A stretch of DNA of 64,000 nt from Streptomyces colonosanans. GTDB taxonomy: Bacteria; Actinomycetota; Actinomycetes; Streptomycetales; Streptomycetaceae. Location: positions 1 to 64,000 of the forward strand of contig NZ_MLYP01000045.1 of assembly GCF_001866645.1 (NCBI RefSeq), written 5' to 3'. The notes under the pieces were generated by a model, which saw nothing but the letters and a program-made list of their open reading frames with translations, was not told the DNA's origin and did no database searches. This document shows positions 60,368-64,000 of this stretch, piece after piece (position 1 is the first letter of the stretch; every line of letters begins with the position of its first letter). The position numbers were made by a program, and so were the translations under genes.

Positions 60368-62734
60368 ATGGACAGACGCAGCTTTCTGATCGCCGGCGGC
60401 CTGACGTCGCTGGCGGCGACCGGCATGACGGCCGAGCCTGCCCACGCGGCTCAGGCGTCCAAGCCGTTGCGGATCAACGCGGGGTTCCTCGCGGTTGATC
60501 TGTCGGATACCGGCCGGGTGGCCGGCCTGCGGGATCTGCGTACCGGCACCGACTACGTGGCGCCTGGCAAGTCGGTGCCGCTGGTATCGGTCGTGCTCGG
60601 TGACGGACGACAGGAAACACCCACCCGGGTGCAGATTTCACCACGCGATCCCAAAGTGCTGGTCTTCAGCAGCGACAACGCCACGGTCGAGGTGAAGGTG
60701 GTCAAGTATCCCACCTATACCACCCTGGAGGTGGTCAGCCTGACCGCGGCGTCGGGTGTGGACGTGCAGACCCTGCTCTGGGGACCGCTGCCAACCAAGG
60801 TCACCCAGACGGTGGGTGAATGCGCCGGGGTGCTCCGAGACGACGCGTTCGCCCTCGGCCTACGGCCACTCAACGACAAAACCGTGGGTTCCTGGCCGAA
60901 CGAGCATCGCTCCTTCGGGTTCGGCCCCGACATTTTCGACAACCCCTACAGTCTGCAGGTGGACATCCACGTGGAATGGAGCGCCGCGGCGAAGACCACC
61001 TGGGGCAGCATTCTGCGTGCCTACACCTATGACTACAGCAAGGTGCGGGTCCGCCAGCGCACCAGCGGGTATGAGATTCCGCTGGGGCCTTTGCCGGGGC
61101 CGGAGGGTCGGATTATCGGGTCGAAGGTCGCGTTGTTCGGTAGTGGGCCGGATCTGGTTCTCACGGTGTTGAGTCAGATCGCGCAGGAGCAGGGGCTGGA
61201 GTATCCGACGCTGGGTGGGCAGTGGCAGAAGACGGCCCAGCGCACCTCGCAATCGCATTTCTGGGTCCACGATCTCAACACGAGCACCGTCATCGCCGCG
61301 AGTCAGTACGCCAAGCAGGCCGGGATAAAAAACATCTACGCGATCTCCGGCAACGGGCCCTGGATATCGCACGGGCACTACCAGTTCAACAGCGCGCTCG
61401 GCGGCTCGGACGAGAACGCCGCCAAGCTTGTTGCCACCGCGGCAAAGGAGGGGATCGAGGTCGGCGTACACACTCTCTCGGACTTCATCGACTCCGGAGA
61501 TCCGTACGTCTCACCCCCACCAGCCGATTCGCGCCTGTCCACCGGCCTGACCGTCAAGCTGACCCGTCCACTAGCCGCATCCGACACCTCGCTCTATGTG
61601 GATTCTGGCAAACCGCTCGGGCCCGGCGTTCAAGGGAAGCGCCTGCGCATCGGCGATGAGTTCATCACCTACACCGGTCTGACGCAGGCCGGCGCCACCG
61701 AGTGGCAGGTCACTGGTCTGGCCCGCGGCCAGTGGGGATCGTCCGCGCAGCTGTATCCCGCCAGCACCGGCGTCGACCGGATCATCGAAAACTCCTACGG
61801 TGGTGCGATCGGCGATTTGCCGATCATCGACGAGATCGCGACCCGGTTGGCCGCCGCGTACAACAACACCGGTATCCAGGCAACGTCCTACGACGGGTTG
61901 GAATCGGCATCAGAGACCGGCTGGGGTGCCTACGGCTTCGCGCGTCTGGTCAACGGGGTTTACCGCCAGCTCGATGCGAAGGACGGCTTCATCAGCGAGA
62001 CCAGCAGAATGTCGTCCAACACCTGGGACGCCCAGTCCCGGGCCAGTTGGGGCGAAATCGGCTACACCGACTACACCCAGGTCATCAAGAACAACATCTT
62101 CTACAGCGCCAACTATCTGCCTCCGATGATGGGTCAGCAAGGGCTCTCGGGAAGCTCAACCCTGCAAATGATCGAAACCACCCTGGCGCACGCGGCCTCC
62201 CTCGACGCCGGCGTCAACTTCGAGACCAGCGTGCGCAGCCTCGCCTCCGGATCGAACACGGCGGCGGTGCTTCAAGCTATCAGGATATGGGAGTCCGCAC
62301 GGAAGGCTGGTGCGTTCACCACCGAGCAGAAGATGCTGTTGGCCGACCCGAACAAATATTGGCATCTGAGTGAGGGTACGCCCGACCAGGAGTGGTCGCT
62401 ACAGCAGTTGGATTCCGCCGGCAACCCGATCGGGGAGGCGCAGCCGGTGAAAGCACCAGAGCCCGGGTTCACCACACCTACCCCGCCGGATGCCCGCGTG
62501 GGTGAGCTCTACGCGTTCAAAACCACCTCCAGCACACCACAGACCATCCGCTACGAAGTCACCTCTGGTGCCCTACCGGCGGGACTCGCCCTCAACAAAG
62601 ACACCGGCGGTGTCATCGGAATCCCCAGAAAAGCGGGAGCCAGCAGGTTCACCATCACCGCCCGCAACGACGGAGCCGTCCCCGACGCCTCTGTCTCCTA
62701 CACCCTGAAGGTCAAGCCGGACAACGAAGGCTGA
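60368..62734 (+). CDS. Tat-exported protein of unrecognised family, probable carbohydrate-active enzyme
   Basis: A 788-residue protein. MDRRSFLIAGGLTSLAATG is a Tat signal with the RRSFL motif. Residues about 35-270 look like a beta-sandwich (LRINAGFLAVDLSDTGRVAG, LEVVSLTAASGVDVQTLLWG). About 275-640 alternate strands and helices like a TIM barrel: SHFWVHDLNTSTVIAASQYA, AGIKNIYAISGNGPWISHGH, EGIEVGVHTLSDFIDSGDPY, YNNTGIQATSYDGLESASET and AKDGFISETSRMSSNTWDAQ, with acidic residues at strand ends suited to catalysis. About 700-788 is a putative Ig domain (ALPAGLALNKDTGGVIGIPR). I cannot assign a GH or PL family. Between the oxidoreductase and the FadR regulator, it is likely the locus's polymer-degrading enzyme (inference). 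Confidence 0.75.
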   Translation: MDRRSFLIAGGLTSLAATGMTAEPAHAAQASKPLRINAGFLAVDLSDTGRVAGLRDLRTGTDYVAPGKSVPLVSVVLGDGRQETPTRVQISPRDPKVLVFSSDNATVEVKVVKYPTYTTLEVVSLTAASGVDVQTLLWGPLPTKVTQTVGECAGVLRDDAFALGLRPLNDKTVGSWPNEHRSFGFGPDIFDNPYSLQVDIHVEWSAAAKTTWGSILRAYTYDYSKVRVRQRTSGYEIPLGPLPGPEGRIIGSKVALFGSGPDLVLTVLSQIAQEQGLEYPTLGGQWQKTAQRTSQSHFWVHDLNTSTVIAASQYAKQAGIKNIYAISGNGPWISHGHYQFNSALGGSDENAAKLVATAAKEGIEVGVHTLSDFIDSGDPYVSPPPADSRLSTGLTVKLTRPLAASDTSLYVDSGKPLGPGVQGKRLRIGDEFITYTGLTQAGATEWQVTGLARGQWGSSAQLYPASTGVDRIIENSYGGAIGDLPIIDEIATRLAAAYNNTGIQATSYDGLESASETGWGAYGFARLVNGVYRQLDAKDGFISETSRMSSNTWDAQSRASWGEIGYTDYTQVIKNNIFYSANYLPPMMGQQGLSGSSTLQMIETTLAHAASLDAGVNFETSVRSLASGSNTAAVLQAIRIWESARKAGAFTTEQKMLLADPNKYWHLSEGTPDQEWSLQQLDSAGNPIGEAQPVKAPEPGFTTPTPPDARVGELYAFKTTSSTPQTIRYEVTSGALPAGLALNKDTGGVIGIPRKAGASRFTITARNDGAVPDASVSYTLKVKPDNEG

Positions 62735-62779
62735 GGAGCCTGCGAAACAACCGCATCTCGCGGTTGCCAGGAGCGCCAT

Positions 62780-62911
62780 ATGTGCGACACCGATGCCATC
62801 ACCGGGATCCCTACCACTCCCGGCACCAGCAGGTTCACCATCACTGCGCACGACGGCGACTTGGCGTCCGACGCAGCGATCTCGTACCACCTGGGCGTCA
62901 GCCCAGCCTGA
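62780..62911 (+). pseudogene. Orphan copy of the Ig-like C-terminus
   Basis: An ATG with AGGAG 6 nt upstream opens a 43-codon frame: CDTDAITGIPTTPGTSRFTI then TAHDGDLASDAAISYHLGVS. It aligns with the end of the preceding protein (GVIGIPRKAGASRFTITARN...VSYTLKVKP). It is most simply the tail of a second, lost homologue or a decayed tandem duplication. It could be translated but would be only half an Ig domain. Confidence 0.55.
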
Positions 62912-62917
62912 CCGGCC

Positions 62918-62950
62918 TCCCTGCGGTCTGGTCCGACGGGACCGCAGGGA
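62918..62950. terminator. Bidirectional terminator hairpin
   Basis: TCCCTGCGGTC (62918-62928) pairs perfectly with GACCGCAGGGA (62940-62950), 11-nt loop. It lies between the convergent ends of the 788-residue protein/Ig remnant and the FadR regulator, and suits both directions. Confidence 0.65.
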
Positions 62951-62986
62951 AGCCCGACCCTGCGGCGGTGGCCCGCAAGGCCCGCG

Positions 62987-63805
62987 TCAGTGATGCGCGT
63001 GGTCGTCCACCGCGTCCGGTGGCCGATTGTCGACCGGGGCATCGTCGGCGGGGAAAAGGCGGTGTCGGATTTCCCGCTGGAACTGTTCCTGCGTGAGGTC
63101 GATGTGCTCGGCCATGAGTGCTGCTGCCCGGTCCTCTTCCCCGCCCGCGACAGCGTCGGCGATCGCCAGGTGCTGCTCTGCGGCCACCACCAGCGACCCG
63201 CTCGAGTTGCCTGCCAGCCCGATGGCGCTGACCTGCCGCTGGAGCCGCTGGACCGACTCGAGGGTCGCAGAAAGGAAGGTGTTGGCCGCTGCGGTCCCGA
63301 CCTTGCCGTGGAACAACTCGTCGGCCTGGTTGAACGCTCTGACGTCATTGCGTTCTGCCGCGTCCGCCGACTGCTGTGCCGCTTCGCGCAGCGCCTTCAC
63401 CTGGGACGGTACGGCCCGCTGCGCCGCCATACGCGCGGTGGTGGTCTCCACGAAGCGACGGAACTCGAACATCTCGTCCACCTGCTGAAGGTTCGCAGGC
63501 AGAAAGTGAGAGACCGACTGCCGCCACAAGTCGCCCGCCGGCTCGGCGACGTAGATGCCCCTGCCCTTCTGTACGGAGAGCCGCCCCAGGGCGGACAGGA
63601 TCTTCACCGCTTCCCTGACCACCGTTTTGCTCATCCGGACCGCGTCGGCCAGGTCCTTCTCCGTCGGCAGGCGGGCACCGGGCTCGAGGCGCTGCTGGGC
63701 GATGTACTCAAGAATCAGCTCCGCGGCGATCTCGTAACCGGGGCGATAAGCATCCGCCGCACCCTCCTGTTGTGGCGCGGGTGGCGACGGCTCGCGTCGA
63801 GTCAA
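62987..63805 (-). CDS. FadR-subfamily GntR transcriptional regulator
   Basis: A 272-residue regulator. The winged helix reads ELILEYIAQQRLEPGARLPT, EKDLADAVRMSKTVVREAVK and ILSALGRLSVQKGRGIYVAE. The FCD ligand domain includes FEFRRFVETTTARMAAQRAV and a late HIDLTQEQFQ, with conserved acidic and His positions for metal-dependent sugar-acid sensing. FadR/UxuR-like members commonly control uronate and aldonate catabolism, matching the dehydratase in this locus. TTG at 63805 follows AGGAGAGAGG. Its promoter is at 63886-63914. Confidence 0.9.
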   Translation of the reverse strand: MTRREPSPPAPQQEGAADAYRPGYEIAAELILEYIAQQRLEPGARLPTEKDLADAVRMSKTVVREAVKILSALGRLSVQKGRGIYVAEPAGDLWRQSVSHFLPANLQQVDEMFEFRRFVETTTARMAAQRAVPSQVKALREAAQQSADAAERNDVRAFNQADELFHGKVGTAAANTFLSATLESVQRLQRQVSAIGLAGNSSGSLVVAAEQHLAIADAVAGGEEDRAAALMAEHIDLTQEQFQREIRHRLFPADDAPVDNRPPDAVDDHAHH

Positions 63806-63885
63806 CCTCTCTCCTCAGTCTCCTCTGCGGGACCCGCTCGTGGGTGAGACGGCGGGCTCTTCACCGACACTACCAACAGCAATTT

Positions 63886-63914
63886 TACATAGCTATCCAA
63901 TCTGCAACATCCAA
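63886..63914 (-). promoter_or_regulatory. Sigma-70-like promoter of the FadR-type regulator
   Basis: On the minus strand, TTGGAT (63914-63909), a 17-nt spacer and TATGTA (63891-63886) form a near-consensus promoter in an unusually AT-rich patch, about 80 bp upstream of the start codon. The final 85 bp of the window beyond it contain no gene I can identify. Confidence 0.55.
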
Positions 63915-64000
63915 TAAACCGGATCTATGGGGGCGACGGTCAGGTTGTTCAGCCTGAGCCAGCTGGTGGTGATGCAGTCCGCTCGATGCGCGGGTATCGG

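Noticed and set aside
63930..64000. Possible partial gene at the right edge
   Set aside because: About 25 codons without motif or start; cannot be judged from this window.

Overview
The window looks like a Streptomyces chromosome segment. It has very high GC with G/C-biased third positions, frequent GTG and TTG starts behind AGGAGG-type ribosome sites, a SigE-family sigma factor, SpoIIE-type PP2C phosphatases, two DasR-type (dre) operators and a sugar ABC importer lacking its own ATPase gene. About twenty degraded transposase fragments sit between intact genes, so this is a recombination-rich accessory region, possibly a chromosome arm (inference). No rRNA, tRNA or CRISPR array was recognised.

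Layout. 0-7.5 kb: IS607-type element (recombinase tail plus TnpB), TraB/Tiki-like protein, PP2C phosphatase, DUF6193 protein, two-gene ABC exporter and an RHH/PIN toxin-antitoxin-like pair. 7.5-19 kb: IS5 debris surrounding a VOC protein, GNAT and LysR, then a cytochrome P450, Ser/Thr kinase, DoxX protein, and a divergent P450/Rieske oxygenase pair. 19-28 kb: secreted polysaccharide deacetylase whose downstream hairpin is split by an IS1182-like element, SigE-family sigma factor with coupled membrane partner, VOC and membrane proteins, secreted serine hydrolase, and a MarR regulator divergent from an FMN-reductase/GNAT fusion. 29-41 kb: secreted peptidase, DUF6624 protein, lipoprotein, alkaline phosphatase with a PHO-box-like leader, PPOX protein, NCS1 permease with a replaced C-terminus, a Ku pseudogene, a sugar-lactone oxidase coupled to an aldehyde dehydrogenase remnant. 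41.5-44 kb: multidomain PAS-GAF-PP2C-HATPase regulator and debris.

44.6-51 kb holds two large secreted glycosidases, a GH92 alpha-mannosidase and a GH84 beta-N-acetylglucosaminidase. Both end in F5/8C carbohydrate-binding domains and each lies near a dre-like palindrome. Together they look like a glycan-trimming unit under N-acetylglucosamine control.

51.6-63.8 kb is a compact carbohydrate utilisation locus: LacI regulator, SBP and two permeases, enolase-superfamily sugar-acid dehydratase, ROK regulator, Gfo/Idh/MocA oxidoreductase, a 788-residue Tat-exported protein of no recognised family, and a FadR-type regulator. A reasonable model is extracellular attack by the 788-residue protein, uptake of a product and oxidation/dehydration inside the cell. 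This is the best candidate for an undescribed system.
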